Assembly (NCBI GenBank): GCA_002480495.1
Contig: DLCG01000017.1
Location: 207,299-271,298, forward strand
Reading direction: 5' to 3'
DNA from: Rhodobiaceae bacterium UBA7804
GTDB lineage: Bacteria; Pseudomonadota; Alphaproteobacteria; Parvibaculales; Parvibaculaceae
Length of the DNA: 64,000 nt
The position numbers were made by a program, and so were the translations under genes. Below, piece by piece: positions 16,374 through 26,111 of this stretch; within the stretch, counting starts at the first letter, position 1, and each line of letters begins with the position of its first letter. The notes under the pieces are model-generated. The model was given only the letters and a program-made list of their open reading frames with translations. It did no database searches and was not told the origin of the DNA.

Positions 16374-19129
16374 ACGGCGGCACGAACAACAGGGATTCCA
16401 GGGCCGCCGCAAGACTGCGCGGCCTCACGCATCGCTATGGCGAGACCTTCGCTCTCGATGACGTGACGCTCGACATACCCGCCGGCTGCATGGCCGGGCT
16501 GATCGGGCCGGACGGCGTCGGCAAGTCGACGCTGCTCGCGATCCTTGCCGGCGTGAGGCGTATCCAGTCGGGCGAAGTCACGGTACTCGACGGCGACATG
16601 AAGGCGCCCGCTCACCGGAGCCTCTGCCATACGCGCATCGCCTATATGCCCCAGGGCCTCGGCAAGAACCTCTATCCGACGTTGAGCGTCGAAGAGAACC
16701 TCGATTTCTTCGGACGGCTTTTCGGCCTCGGCGCCGCGGAGCGCCGGGAGCGCATCGAGGAATTGCTGACGGCGACGGGACTTGCGCCCTTTCCCGATCG
16801 CGCCGTGGGCGCCTTGTCCGGCGGCATGAAACAGAAGCTCGGGCTCTGCTGCGCTCTCATCCATGACCCGGACCTGCTGATCCTCGACGAGCCGACGACC
16901 GGCGTCGATCCTCTGTCGCGGCGGCAATTCTGGGAACTCATCGACACGATCCGCGCCCGCCGCCCGCATATGAGCGTGCTCGTGGCTACGGCCTATATGG
17001 AGGAGGCGGAACGCTTCGACTGGCTGGCCGCAATGGATGACGGCCGGGTGCTTGCCACGGGAGCGCCGGCGGATATTCGCGAGGCGGCAGGAAAGGAAAC
17101 GCTCGAAGCCGCCTTCATCGGGCTGCTGCCGGAGGAAAAGCGGGCGCGCCACAAGCCGGTGCACGTACCGCCCCGCATGTCGCATGACGGCGAGCCCGCG
17201 ATCGAGGCGACCGATCTGACCCGCCGCTTCGGCGACTTCGTTGCCGTCGACCGGGTGAACTTCCGCATCGAACGCGGCGAGATATTCGGCTTTCTGGGCT
17301 CGAACGGCTGCGGCAAGACGACGACGATGAAGATGCTGACTGGCCTTCTGCCGGTGAGCGAAGGCACCGCCCGGCTTTTCGGCAAGGAACTCAACGCACG
17401 GGACATGACGACGAGGCGGCGCGTCGGTTACATGTCGCAGAGCTTTTCCCTCTATGAGGAACTGACGGTTCGCCAGAACCTGGAACTGCATGCGGAACTC
17501 TTTCACATCCCGAAAGAGAGGCGCGAAGACCGCGTGCGGGAAATGCTGAAAAGCTTCGACCTGGAAGAAGTGGAAACCGCCCGGCCAGACGGGCTTCCTC
17601 TCGGTATTCGCCAGAGGCTTCAGCTCGCGGTCGCCGTCATTCACGATCCGGAAATCCTCATCCTCGACGAGCCGACATCCGGCGTCGACCCGATCGCGCG
17701 AGACCAGTTCTGGCAGTATCTGATCGACCTGTCGCGTGAACAGGGCGTGACGATCTTCATTTCCACCCACTTCATGAACGAGGCGGAACGCTGCGACCGG
17801 ATATCCCTCATGCATGCGGGACGCGTGCTCGCCGTGGGTGAGCCGCGCGTATTGTCGCAAGAGCGCGGCGAGACGACACTCGAGGCAGCCTTTGTCGATT
17901 ATCTGCGTGAGGCGGCGGACCTGCCGGAATTCGGCACGGACGCGCAAGCGCAGACGGACGAGTTGCCCGCGCCCGTCACGGAAACGGAAGCCGGACATCG
18001 GCGCTTCTTCAGCAAACGCCGCCTCTGGGCCTATACGAGGCGCGAAGCGATGGAGCTTCTGCGCGATCCGGTCCGTCTGTCCTTCGCTCTTGTCGGCCCT
18101 CTCATCCTTCTGGTTACGCTCGGCTACGGCATCTCATTCGATGTCGAGAACATTCCATATGCGGTCTTCGACCAGGACCGCTCGCTCGAAAGCCGCACGC
18201 TGCTGCGCGAGTTCGAAGGCTCGCGCTATTTCGAGGAACGCGCCGCGATCGAGAGCGCCGCGGAGAGATACCGGCGCCTGCAGAGCGGCGATATCACGCT
18301 CGCAATCGAGATACCGGAAGGCTATGGCCGTGACCTGCTTTCGGGCCACAGTCCCGAGATATCGCTCCTTGTCGCGGGTTCGAACCCCTTTCGCGCCGAA
18401 ACCGCGCTCGGCTATGGCGAGGCGATCATCGCGCGATATGCCGAGGAACAACGGCGCCTCCAGCCCATGCCCACGGCGGAGGCCGCCTTTCATGTCGAGA
18501 CACGTTTTCTTTTCAACCAGGCTTTCAAGAGCGTCTTCGCGATCGTGCCCGGCGCCTACATGCTGCTGATGATGCTCATTCCCGCGATCATGACGGCGGT
18601 GGGCGTCGTGCGCGAGAAGGAGATGGGTTCGATCGCGAATTTCCGGGCAACCCCGGTAACGCGGCTCGAGTTCCTTCTTGGAAAGCAGTTGCCCTATGTG
18701 GCTCTTGCCTTTGCGAGCTTCCTCTCGCTTCTGCTGATGGGCTTGTTTCTCTTCCGGGTTCCCGTCGAGGGGTCCCTCTCCGCACTGATAGCGGGCGCCG
18801 CACTCTATGTCGGCGCATCGACCGCCTTCGGCCTGCTCATCTCGTCTTTCGTGAGAAGCCAGATCGCCGCCCTCTTCGCGACAGCCATCGTGGCCATGAC
18901 ACCGACGGTGAATTTTTCCGGAATGCTGACGCCTGTCTCGACGCTGGAAGGGACCTCCCGTCACATGGGAAAGCTCTTTCCTTCTTCATGGTTTCAGGAG
19001 ATCAGTTCGGGCGCCGTCACCAAGGGGTTGGGCTTTTCCGACCTCTGGCAGGCGCATATCGCGCTCGCGCTCTTCTGCATTGTGTTCCTCGCGGCGGCGC
19101 GCGTCGCCCTTCGCAAGCAGGAGAAGTGA
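16370..19129 (+). CDS. Fused ABC transporter: two ATPase domains plus ABC-2 permease (RbbA-like)
   Basis: A 919-residue protein. NBD1 (~15-245) has Walker A GPDGVGKST, signature LSGGMKQKL and Walker B LLILDEPTTGVD. NBD2 (~275-500) has Walker A GSNGCGKTTT and Walker B ILILDEPTSGVD, but its signature reads LPLGIRQRL rather than LSGGQ. An ABC-2 membrane domain (~565-919) begins with one helix and a large periplasmic loop, then about five helices. The architecture matches E. coli RbbA (YhiH). With the adaptor before it and a second permease after it, it should form an inner-membrane exporter for small hydrophobic compounds; the ribosome association reported for RbbA cannot be judged here. Confidence 0.92.
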   Translation: MNGGTNNRDSRAAARLRGLTHRYGETFALDDVTLDIPAGCMAGLIGPDGVGKSTLLAILAGVRRIQSGEVTVLDGDMKAPAHRSLCHTRIAYMPQGLGKNLYPTLSVEENLDFFGRLFGLGAAERRERIEELLTATGLAPFPDRAVGALSGGMKQKLGLCCALIHDPDLLILDEPTTGVDPLSRRQFWELIDTIRARRPHMSVLVATAYMEEAERFDWLAAMDDGRVLATGAPADIREAAGKETLEAAFIGLLPEEKRARHKPVHVPPRMSHDGEPAIEATDLTRRFGDFVAVDRVNFRIERGEIFGFLGSNGCGKTTTMKMLTGLLPVSEGTARLFGKELNARDMTTRRRVGYMSQSFSLYEELTVRQNLELHAELFHIPKERREDRVREMLKSFDLEEVETARPDGLPLGIRQRLQLAVAVIHDPEILILDEPTSGVDPIARDQFWQYLIDLSREQGVTIFISTHFMNEAERCDRISLMHAGRVLAVGEPRVLSQERGETTLEAAFVDYLREAADLPEFGTDAQAQTDELPAPVTETEAGHRRFFSKRRLWAYTRREAMELLRDPVRLSFALVGPLILLVTLGYGISFDVENIPYAVFDQDRSLESRTLLREFEGSRYFEERAAIESAAERYRRLQSGDITLAIEIPEGYGRDLLSGHSPEISLLVAGSNPFRAETALGYGEAIIARYAEEQRRLQPMPTAEAAFHVETRFLFNQAFKSVFAIVPGAYMLLMMLIPAIMTAVGVVREKEMGSIANFRATPVTRLEFLLGKQLPYVALAFASFLSLLLMGLFLFRVPVEGSLSALIAGAALYVGASTAFGLLISSFVRSQIAALFATAIVAMTPTVNFSGMLTPVSTLEGTSRHMGKLFPSSWFQEISSGAVTKGLGFSDLWQAHIALALFCIVFLAAARVALRKQEK

Positions 19130-19130
19130 C

Positions 19131-20279
19131 GTGGCGGGCGGCGGCCTTTCATCCTTGCGGCGAAGCCTGCTCAATATCTTCCGGCTGGGCGTGAAGGAAC
19201 TTCGCTCGCTGCGCTCCGATCCCGTTCTCGTCTTCCTGATCGTCTATGCTTTCTCATTCGGCATCTATGAGGTCGCTACCGGGGTGAAGTTCGAAGTCTC
19301 GAATGCATCCGTCGCGATCATCGACGAGGACCGCTCGCCGCTCTCACGGCAGATCGCGGCCGCACTTCTGCCGCCCTACTTCCAGAAAGCGGAAATCATC
19401 GGCGCGGAGGAGGCGTCCGAGGCGCTCGACTCCGGACGCTATGTCTTCATCCTCGATATTCCGCCGCATTTCGAGCGCGATCTCCTGTCCGGGAAATCCC
19501 CCACATTGCAACTCAATGTGGATGCAACGGCGATGTCGATGGCGGGGACGGGAGCAACCTACATACAAACAATCGTCACCGATGAGGTGACGCGCGCATT
19601 GCGCACGAGCGGCAAGGCGACGAGGCAGGAAGCCGAACTCGTGGCGCGCGCGCTTTTCAACCCCAATCTCGATTCCGTTCCCTTCACCTCGGTGATGGAA
19701 GTCATAAACAACATCACGCTGCTTTCCGTGATACTCGCGGGCGCGGCGCTCATCCGGGAACGCGAACACGGAACCCTGGAGCATCTTCTCGTCATGCCCG
19801 TAACGGCAATCGAGATCATGTCGTCGAAACTCTGGGCGAACGGTCTCGTCATCGTGTTCGCGGCAACCCTCTCCCTGATCCTCGTCGTTCAGGGAATTCT
19901 GGGCGTCCGGACCTCGGGGTCGCTCGCGCTCTTCATCGCGGGTGCGCTGCTCTATCAGTTCTCGGTGACGGCGCTTGGCATCCTGCTTGCGACATTCACC
20001 AATTCGATGGCGCAATATGGCCTTCTCGTGATGCCGGTTCTCATTCTCATGCAGCTCCTGTCCGGTTCATCGACGCCGCTCGAGAGCATGCCGGTCTGGC
20101 TGCAGAACACGATGCAGGTTTCACCTTCCACGCATTTCGTCGCCTTCTCGCAGGCGATTCTCTATCGCGGCGCGGGATTCGCGATCGTCTGGCCTCAGCT
20201 GGCCGTTATGGCGGCCATCGGCGCGGCTTTCTTTTTCATCGCACTGGGACGCTTCAGGCGAGCGATCCTGCGGGGTTGA
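19131..20279 (+). CDS. ABC-2 type permease (YhhJ-like)
   Basis: A 382-residue membrane protein: one N-terminal helix (VLVFLIVYAFSFGIYEV), a ~150-residue periplasmic domain, then about five helices near the C-terminus, including GTLEHLLVMPVT. The GTG start at 19131, two bases after the ABC stop and preceded by CAGGAG, is chosen over a longer frame that overlaps the previous gene. It is the partner half-permease to the fused ABC protein, giving an HlyD/RbbA/YhhJ-style three-gene operon. Confidence 0.9.
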   Translation: MAGGGLSSLRRSLLNIFRLGVKELRSLRSDPVLVFLIVYAFSFGIYEVATGVKFEVSNASVAIIDEDRSPLSRQIAAALLPPYFQKAEIIGAEEASEALDSGRYVFILDIPPHFERDLLSGKSPTLQLNVDATAMSMAGTGATYIQTIVTDEVTRALRTSGKATRQEAELVARALFNPNLDSVPFTSVMEVINNITLLSVILAGAALIREREHGTLEHLLVMPVTAIEIMSSKLWANGLVIVFAATLSLILVVQGILGVRTSGSLALFIAGALLYQFSVTALGILLATFTNSMAQYGLLVMPVLILMQLLSGSSTPLESMPVWLQNTMQVSPSTHFVAFSQAILYRGAGFAIVWPQLAVMAAIGAAFFFIALGRFRRAILRG

Positions 20280-20289
20280 TCAGGTTCAC
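20276..20289. promoter_or_regulatory. Weak FNR/FixK-like site upstream of ccoN
   Basis: TTGA-TCAGGT-TCAC differs by one base from the TTGA-N6-TCAA core used by FNR/FixK. It lies about 170 bp before the ccoN start and overlaps the stop of the preceding permease gene. No convincing -10 lies at the expected distance, so this is only a candidate. The remaining 20290-20458 leader holds a small GGGG/CCCC hairpin near 20403. Confidence 0.22.
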
Positions 20290-20458
20290 AGCCATTTGCC
20301 GGATGTGACATTTTGCAGCGCGGCAAGCTGGCCGATTCTCGTTTATCCGCACAAGTGATATGGTTTTGGGGCTGGGAGCATCAGGGGCTGACAGATCGAT
20401 CGAGGGGTTCGGCCCCGCGCTATCCGGCATGAGGCAACGCATAAAAGGATAGCGTGAC

Positions 20459-22147
20459 ATGGCGGTTTCAAGCGCGCCGGGCTCGAACCTTCCCGGCACG
20501 ATGACTTCGGCGGCATGGGCCGTCGCAGGGTCACTCATCGCGGGGGCGGTTCTCTCCATCATCATTGCCGCCAAGGCGGCGGACGCACCCATGGCAGCGC
20601 ATGCCTGGCTCTTTGCCTTCGCCTTTCTGGCGGGCGTCATGATGCTGGGCCAGCGCCACATCAACGCCACGCAGGGCCACGCGGCCGACGACGGCACTGG
20701 CTATAATGACGGCGTTGTGAAGGCCGGTGCGATCGCGACGCTCTTCTGGGGCGTGGCGGGCTTTCTGGTCGGCGTTGTCATTGCCTTCCAGCTCGCCTTC
20801 CCGGTACTCAATTTCGACACCGAGTTCCTGAATTTCGGCCGCCTCCGTCCTTTGCATACCTCGGCGGTGATCTTCGCCTTTGGCGGCAATGCGCTGATCG
20901 CGACATCCTTCTATGTGGTCCAGCGGACCTCGCGGGCGCGCCTTGCGGGCGACGTCGCCCCCTGGTTCGTCTTCTGGGGCTACCAGCTCTTCATCGTGGT
21001 GGCGGCGACCGGCTACCTGATGGGCGTCACGCAATCCAGGGAATATGCCGAACCCGAATGGTATGCCGATATCTGGCTCACCATTGTCTGGGTCGTCTAT
21101 CTCCTCGTCTTTCTCGGCACCCTGGCCAAGCGCAAGGAGCCGCATATCTACGTCGCGAACTGGTTCTACCTCGCCTTCATCGTGACCATCGCGATGCTTC
21201 ATATCGGCAACAACCTCGCGATACCGGAGACGCTGACCTCGTCGAAGAGCTATGCGCTCTTCCCCGGCGTACAGGATGCGCTGATCCAGTGGTGGTACGG
21301 ACATAACGCGGTGGGCTTCTTCCTGACCGCAGGCTTCCTCGGCATGATGTATTATTTCATCCCGAAGCGCGCCGAACGGCCGGTCTATTCCTACCGGCTT
21401 TCCATCGTCCATTTCTGGTCGCTGATCTTCATCTATATCTGGGCAGGCCCGCACCATCTGCACTTCACGGCGCTGCCGGACTGGGCGCAGACGCTCGGCA
21501 TGACCTTTTCCATCATGCTCTGGATGCCGTCCTGGGGCGGCATGATCAACGGGCTGATGACGCTTTCGGGCGCATGGGACAAGCTACGCACCGACCCCGT
21601 GATCCGCATGCTGGTCGTCTCGGTCGCCTTCTACGGCATGTCGACCTTCGAAGGCCCGGTGATGTCGGTGAAGGCCGTGAACTCGCTCTCGCACTATACG
21701 GACTGGACCATCGGCCATGTGCATTCCGGCGCGCTCGGCTGGGTCGGCTTCGTCTCCTTCGGCGCCGTCTACTGCCTCATTCCCTGGCTCTGGAAGCGCG
21801 AGCGCCTTTACTCGCTCGCCCTGGTGAGCTGGCATTTCTGGATCGCCACCATCGGCATCGTTCTCTACATCACCTCGATGTGGGTGTCGGGCATCCTGCA
21901 GGGCCTGATGTGGCGGGCCTATGACGCGCAGGGCTTCCTCGAATACTCCTTCGCGGAAACCGTCGAGGCGATGCACCCCTTCTACGTCATCCGCGCGCTT
22001 GGCGGCGTTCTCTTCCTCGCCGGTGCCCTGATCATGGTCTACAACTGCTGGATGACCATCAAGGGACGCGTCCGCGAAAGCGAACCCTTGCCCGCCCCTG
22101 CGCCCGCCGCCGCCCCGGCCGGTGCGATGCCGCAACCCGCCGAGTGA
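20459..22147 (+). CDS. ccoN: Cytochrome c oxidase cbb3-type subunit I
   Basis: A 562-residue subunit carrying the heme b / heme b3-CuB site. About 12-13 membrane helices are visible, with histidines in the expected contexts ([33 protein letters not shown], containing the CuB His and the crosslinked Tyr region; [31 protein letters not shown]). It reduces O2 to water at high affinity and pumps protons. It starts the operon ccoNOQP and is preceded by AAAAGGA. The ~75-residue N-terminal extension before the core adds one or two helices and ends in an Ala/Pro-rich tail at the other end. Confidence 0.97.
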   Translation: MAVSSAPGSNLPGTMTSAAWAVAGSLIAGAVLSIIIAAKAADAPMAAHAWLFAFAFLAGVMMLGQRHINATQGHAADDGTGYNDGVVKAGAIATLFWGVAGFLVGVVIAFQLAFPVLNFDTEFLNFGRLRPLHTSAVIFAFGGNALIATSFYVVQRTSRARLAGDVAPWFVFWGYQLFIVVAATGYLMGVTQSREYAEPEWYADIWLTIVWVVYLLVFLGTLAKRKEPHIYVANWFYLAFIVTIAMLHIGNNLAIPETLTSSKSYALFPGVQDALIQWWYGHNAVGFFLTAGFLGMMYYFIPKRAERPVYSYRLSIVHFWSLIFIYIWAGPHHLHFTALPDWAQTLGMTFSIMLWMPSWGGMINGLMTLSGAWDKLRTDPVIRMLVVSVAFYGMSTFEGPVMSVKAVNSLSHYTDWTIGHVHSGALGWVGFVSFGAVYCLIPWLWKRERLYSLALVSWHFWIATIGIVLYITSMWVSGILQGLMWRAYDAQGFLEYSFAETVEAMHPFYVIRALGGVLFLAGALIMVYNCWMTIKGRVRESEPLPAPAPAAAPAGAMPQPAE

Positions 22148-22159
22148 GGAGCAAAGGTC

Positions 22160-22891
22160 ATGGCAAAGAAGTTCACGCATGAAAAGATCGAGAAGAACTC
22201 GATCCTGCTCCTCGTCCTGACGCTGATCGTGGTCGCCATAGGCGGCCTGGTCGAAATCGTTCCCACCTTCCTCATCAAGAGCACGATCGAGGACGTGAAG
22301 GGCGTGCGTCCCTACAGCCCGCTCGAACTCGCGGGCCGCAACATCTACATCCGCGAAGGTTGCTACACCTGCCACAGCCAGATGATCCGTTCGCTCCGCT
22401 CCGAAGTGGAACGCTACGGCCATTACTCGCTGGCGGCGGAAAGCAAATACGACCACCCCTTCCAGTGGGGGTCGAAGCGCACGGGACCCGATCTCGCGCG
22501 CGTCGGCGGCAAGTATTCCGACGAGTGGCACCGCCTTCACATGGAAGACCCGCGTTCGGTCGTGCCTGAATCGGTCATGCCGGGCTATCCCTTCCTCGCG
22601 AAGACCCCGCTCGATTACCGCTTCGCAGCAGATGGTTTGAAGGCGCTTGCCGTGGCGGGTGTTCCCTATACGGCCGAGAACTTCGAGAACGCGAAGGCCG
22701 ATCTCGAGGCGCAGGCGACCCCCGATGCCGATACGGAGGGGCTGATGGCTCGCTATCCGAAGGCAGTCGCCCGCGACTTCGACGGAAACCCCGCGATGAT
22801 CTCGGAACTCGATGCCCTGGTCGCCTATCTGCAGATGCTTGGCACACTCGTGGACTTCAACGCCTACGAGAACGCCGACTTCAAGCAATAG
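22160..22891 (+). CDS. ccoO: Cytochrome c oxidase cbb3-type subunit II (mono-heme cytochrome c)
   Basis: A 243-residue subunit with one N-terminal membrane anchor ([20 protein letters not shown]) and a periplasmic cytochrome c domain. Heme is attached at CYTCH (about residue 70); the distal Met ligand is probably in [10 protein letters not shown]. It passes electrons from CcoP to CcoN. It lies 12 bp after ccoN, with AGGAG in the gap. Confidence 0.97.
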   Translation: MAKKFTHEKIEKNSILLLVLTLIVVAIGGLVEIVPTFLIKSTIEDVKGVRPYSPLELAGRNIYIREGCYTCHSQMIRSLRSEVERYGHYSLAAESKYDHPFQWGSKRTGPDLARVGGKYSDEWHRLHMEDPRSVVPESVMPGYPFLAKTPLDYRFAADGLKALAVAGVPYTAENFENAKADLEAQATPDADTEGLMARYPKAVARDFDGNPAMISELDALVAYLQMLGTLVDFNAYENADFKQ

Positions 22892-22900
22892 GAGTACGCC

Positions 22901-23104
22901 TTGGACAGCGAGACGACCTATTCAGTGGTCAGAACATGGTTCGGGACGGGCGGTCTTATCCTCCTGGTGGTGATGTTCACCGCCGTGGTGATCTATGCCC
23001 TCTGGCCCTCGAACAAGAAAAAATTCGACCGTATGGCGAAGCTGCCTCTTGAGGACAAGGAACCCGGAGACAGCGAGAAGAAGGACAAGGAGCCCGGACA
23101 ATGA
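22901..23104 (+). CDS. ccoQ: Cytochrome c oxidase cbb3-type small subunit
   Basis: A 67-residue single-pass membrane protein (GGLILLVVMFTAVVIYALWP) with a charged tail ending in repeated KEPG. Start is TTG at 22901, 9 bp after ccoO, with AGGAG upstream. The stop overlaps the ccoP ATG. It stabilises the cbb3 complex in other bacteria. Position and topology make the call reliable despite low sequence conservation of the family. Confidence 0.92.
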   Translation: MDSETTYSVVRTWFGTGGLILLVVMFTAVVIYALWPSNKKKFDRMAKLPLEDKEPGDSEKKDKEPGQ

Positions 23105-23985
23105 GCGAGAAGCACAAGGACGAGGTGACCGGCGTCGAAACCACCGGCCACAGCTGGGACGGGATCCGCGAGCTGAACAATCCGCTGCCCAAGTGGTGGA
23201 TCTATACTTTCTACGCGACGATCGTCTGGTCCTTCGCCTATTGGGTCGTGATGCCCGCCTGGCCTTACCTCACCGGTAGCGGCTGGACCTATACCCAGGG
23301 TGTGATCGGCTATGAGCAGCGCAATGTCGTGACGAACGAGCTCGCCGCCGTTGCCGAGGGCCGCTCGGGCGCCATGGAGCGGATCGCGACCATGCCGCTC
23401 GAAGAGATCGCCAACGACCCGGCACTGATGGAAGTCGCGCTCGGTGCCGGCAAGGCCGCCTTCGGCGACAATTGCGCGCCCTGCCACGGCTCGGGCGCTC
23501 AAGGATCGAAGGGATTTCCCAATCTCAACGACGACGACTGGATCTGGGGCGGCACGCTCGACGACATCCACACGACGCTTGCCCATGGCATCCGTTGGGA
23601 CGGCGACGACGAGACCCGCAACAACGTCATGATGGCCTATGGCCGGGACGGCATCCTCAACCGCACCGAAATCAACGACGTTGCGGAATATGTCCTGTCG
23701 CTCTCCGGCCGCGCCGGAAACCAGGAAGCCGCGGCGCGCGGTGCCGAAGTCTTCGCAAGCCAGTGTGTCGCCTGTCACGGAGACGGCGGCACGGGCAACC
23801 AGGAACTCGGTGCGCCGAACCTGACCGACGCCATCTGGCTCTATGGCGGCGAGAAGGCCTCCATCGTCGAAACCGTGTCAAACGGACGCAGCGGCGTCAT
23901 GCCGGCTTGGGGCGGACGCCTCGATGAGGGCACGATCAACGCGCTGACGCTCTTCGTATATTCCCTGGGCGGTGGCGAGAAGTAA
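23101..23985 (+). CDS. ccoP: Cytochrome c oxidase cbb3-type subunit III (di-heme cytochrome c)
   Basis: A 294-residue subunit. The N-terminal amphipathic stretch and membrane helix (WWIYTFYATIVWSFAYWVV) carry the conserved NNPLPKWW motif. Two cytochrome c domains have CAPCH (~122-126) and CVACH (~223-227). It accepts electrons from the bc1 complex/cytochrome c and passes them to CcoO. It overlaps ccoQ by ATGA and is followed by a hairpin at 24000. Confidence 0.97.
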   Translation: MSEKHKDEVTGVETTGHSWDGIRELNNPLPKWWIYTFYATIVWSFAYWVVMPAWPYLTGSGWTYTQGVIGYEQRNVVTNELAAVAEGRSGAMERIATMPLEEIANDPALMEVALGAGKAAFGDNCAPCHGSGAQGSKGFPNLNDDDWIWGGTLDDIHTTLAHGIRWDGDDETRNNVMMAYGRDGILNRTEINDVAEYVLSLSGRAGNQEAAARGAEVFASQCVACHGDGGTGNQELGAPNLTDAIWLYGGEKASIVETVSNGRSGVMPAWGGRLDEGTINALTLFVYSLGGGEK

Positions 23986-23999
23986 CCGCCGGACGATAG

Positions 24000-24025
24000 G
24001 GCGGAACGCTTCCGGGCGTTCCGCC
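24000..24025 (+). promoter_or_regulatory. Intercistronic hairpin between ccoP and ccoG
   Basis: A 10-bp perfect stem GGCGGAACGC/GCGTTCCGCC with a 6-nt loop and no T-run. It lies in the only sizeable gap (68 bp) of the cco gene run. A partial attenuator or an mRNA-stabilising structure protecting ccoNOQP would both fit; it does not look like a full terminator. Confidence 0.6.
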
Positions 24026-24053
24026 TCCGGGGACCGGATCCTCGAGTAGACCG

Positions 24054-25580
24054 ATGACAGATACCGCTACCACCCTCGAAAGTCTTGCCGCCGAGGCCGC
24101 GGCTACAGCGGGCGCCAATCCGCATGGTCGTGAGGGTGAAAGCTATACAGCCGTCAATTCGGAGAAGAACCGGTCGCTCTATGCGAGCCGCGTGAAGGTC
24201 TATCCGAAGCTGGTTCACGGCAGTTTCCGCCGCCTGAAATGGCTTGTGATGGCGGTGACCCTTGCAATCTACTACATCACACCCTGGCTGCGCTGGGACA
24301 GGGGCCCCTCACTTCCCGATCAGGCCGTTCTGCTCGATTTTCCGGCGCGCCGCTTTTATTTCTTTTTTCTCGAGATCTGGCCGCAGGAATTTTACTACAT
24401 CACTGGCCTCCTCATTCTCGCGGCGCTGGGGCTCTTCCTCGTCACGAGTGTCGCGGGCCGCGTCTGGTGCGGCTATACCTGTCCGCAAACGGTCTGGACC
24501 GATCTCTTCATCCATGTGGAGCGCTTCTTCGAAGGCGACCGCGCGAAGCGTATCCGCCTCGACAAATCGCCGATGAGCGTCGGGAAGCTGGCCCGCAAGA
24601 CAGGCAAGCATCTCACCTGGATCCTGATCGCGCTCGCGACCGGCGGTGCCTGGGTCTTCTATTTCGCGGATGCGCCGACACTTGCCGGACAACTCGTCAG
24701 CTTCGAGGCGCCTGCGGCGGCCTATCTGTTCATCGCCCTCTTCGCTTTCACGACCTACCTCCTCGGCGGCATCGCGCGCGAGCAGGTCTGCATCTATATG
24801 TGCCCCTGGCCGCGCATCCAGGGTGCGATGTTCGACGAGGATTCGCTCCTTGTCAGCTACAAGGAAGATCGCGGCGAGAAGCGTGGGCCCCACAAGAAGG
24901 GCACGAGCTGGGAAGGCCGCGGCGACTGCATCGATTGCGGGCAATGCGTCGCTGCCTGCCCAATGGGTATCGACATCCGCGACGGCATGCAGCTCGAATG
25001 CATCCAGTGCGCGCTTTGCATCGATGCCTGCAACGAGATCATGGACAAGGTCGAGCGCCCAAGGGGCCTCATCGCCTATGACACGTTCCGCAATCAGGAG
25101 CGCCGCCGCGCAGGCGAAGCGCCACGGCTGAACCTCGTGCGGCCGCGCACGATCCTCTACTCGAGTGTGCTGGCGCTGGTCGCCGCGATCATGCTCGTCG
25201 CGCTTTCCAACCGTTCGACGCTGGACGTCAGCGTGCTCGCGGACCGCAACCCGCTCTTCGTGCGCCTGTCGGACGGATCGATCCGCAACGGCTATCAGGT
25301 AAAGATCGTCAACAAGGAGCATTCGGAGCGCACCTATCGGGTCTCGATCGAGGGGCTCGACGGCGCTATCCTGACCCGTGCCGTCCTTGCGGGCGAGGCA
25401 AATGAAATCGTCGTCGTTGAGGCTGACAAGCTCGAAAATGTCCGCTTCTTCGTCAGCCTGCCCGCCGAGCGCGCGCAAGCGCTGAATGGAGGCGAGGCCG
25501 ATTTCGACTTCATCGTCACCGACCTCGCGGACGGCAAGACCGCCACGAAGGAAACCACTTTCCGGGGACCGGCCGAATGA
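24054..25580 (+). CDS. ccoG: cbb3 oxidase assembly ferredoxin-like protein
   Basis: A 508-residue membrane protein of the FixG/RdxA family. Several membrane helices occupy the first ~240 residues, with VWCGYTCPQTVWTD and CIYMCPWPRIQG. A polyferredoxin insert follows (CIDCGQCVAACPMGIDIR and CIQCALCIDACNEI, two 4Fe-4S sites), then one helix and a C-terminal Ig-like periplasmic domain. CcoG is a copper reductase supporting CuB insertion. Overlap with ccoH by ATGA shows tight coupling. Confidence 0.95.
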   Translation: MTDTATTLESLAAEAAATAGANPHGREGESYTAVNSEKNRSLYASRVKVYPKLVHGSFRRLKWLVMAVTLAIYYITPWLRWDRGPSLPDQAVLLDFPARRFYFFFLEIWPQEFYYITGLLILAALGLFLVTSVAGRVWCGYTCPQTVWTDLFIHVERFFEGDRAKRIRLDKSPMSVGKLARKTGKHLTWILIALATGGAWVFYFADAPTLAGQLVSFEAPAAAYLFIALFAFTTYLLGGIAREQVCIYMCPWPRIQGAMFDEDSLLVSYKEDRGEKRGPHKKGTSWEGRGDCIDCGQCVAACPMGIDIRDGMQLECIQCALCIDACNEIMDKVERPRGLIAYDTFRNQERRRAGEAPRLNLVRPRTILYSSVLALVAAIMLVALSNRSTLDVSVLADRNPLFVRLSDGSIRNGYQVKIVNKEHSERTYRVSIEGLDGAILTRAVLAGEANEIVVVEADKLENVRFFVSLPAERAQALNGGEADFDFIVTDLADGKTATKETTFRGPAE

Positions 25581-26104
25581 GCATCGAAAACTCCGACTTC
25601 CGGCCCTCGACCCGTTTCGGCAAGATCACCGGGCGGCATGCATTGGCCGGCTTCATTCTTTTCTTCGCCATCGTCTTCGGCGTGAACGGATTGATGGTCT
25701 ATCGCGCCCTCTCGACCTTCGATGGGGTGGAAGTGGAAGGCGCCTATCAGAAGGGGCGCGCCTATAACGACGTTCTCGCCCGGATGGAGGCACAGCGAAG
25801 CCTCGGCTGGACATCAAGCATCGAGACAGACCAGGTCGCGGGGGCCGGGCACGAAACCGCTCTCCGCGTGACTTTCGCCGATGCGACGGGCGCGCCCGTC
25901 CGCGGTCTCTCCGTTCAGGGCACCTTCTGGCGGCCCGTCGTTGCCGGAGAGGATCGCCGGATGAACCTCACGGAAACGGCGCCCGGTGCCTATGAAGCGG
26001 TCTTCGACCTCGAGCATCCGGGCAACTGGCTCATTCGCATAGCGGCTAGCGGAGCGAATGGTGAGACTTTCGTCGAGGAAAAGCGCGTCATCATACGCGA
26101 CTGA
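25577..26104 (+). CDS. ccoH: cbb3 oxidase assembly protein FixH/CcoH
   Basis: A 175-residue protein with a single N-terminal helix (HALAGFILFFAIVFGVNGLMV) and a periplasmic FixH domain with the typical AYNDVLARMEAQRSLGW. It assists late assembly of the oxidase. Overlaps ccoG by 4 bp; ccoI starts 7 bp after its stop. Confidence 0.93.
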   Translation: MSIENSDFRPSTRFGKITGRHALAGFILFFAIVFGVNGLMVYRALSTFDGVEVEGAYQKGRAYNDVLARMEAQRSLGWTSSIETDQVAGAGHETALRVTFADATGAPVRGLSVQGTFWRPVVAGEDRRMNLTETAPGAYEAVFDLEHPGNWLIRIAASGANGETFVEEKRVIIRD

Positions 26105-26111
26105 GGAACCG

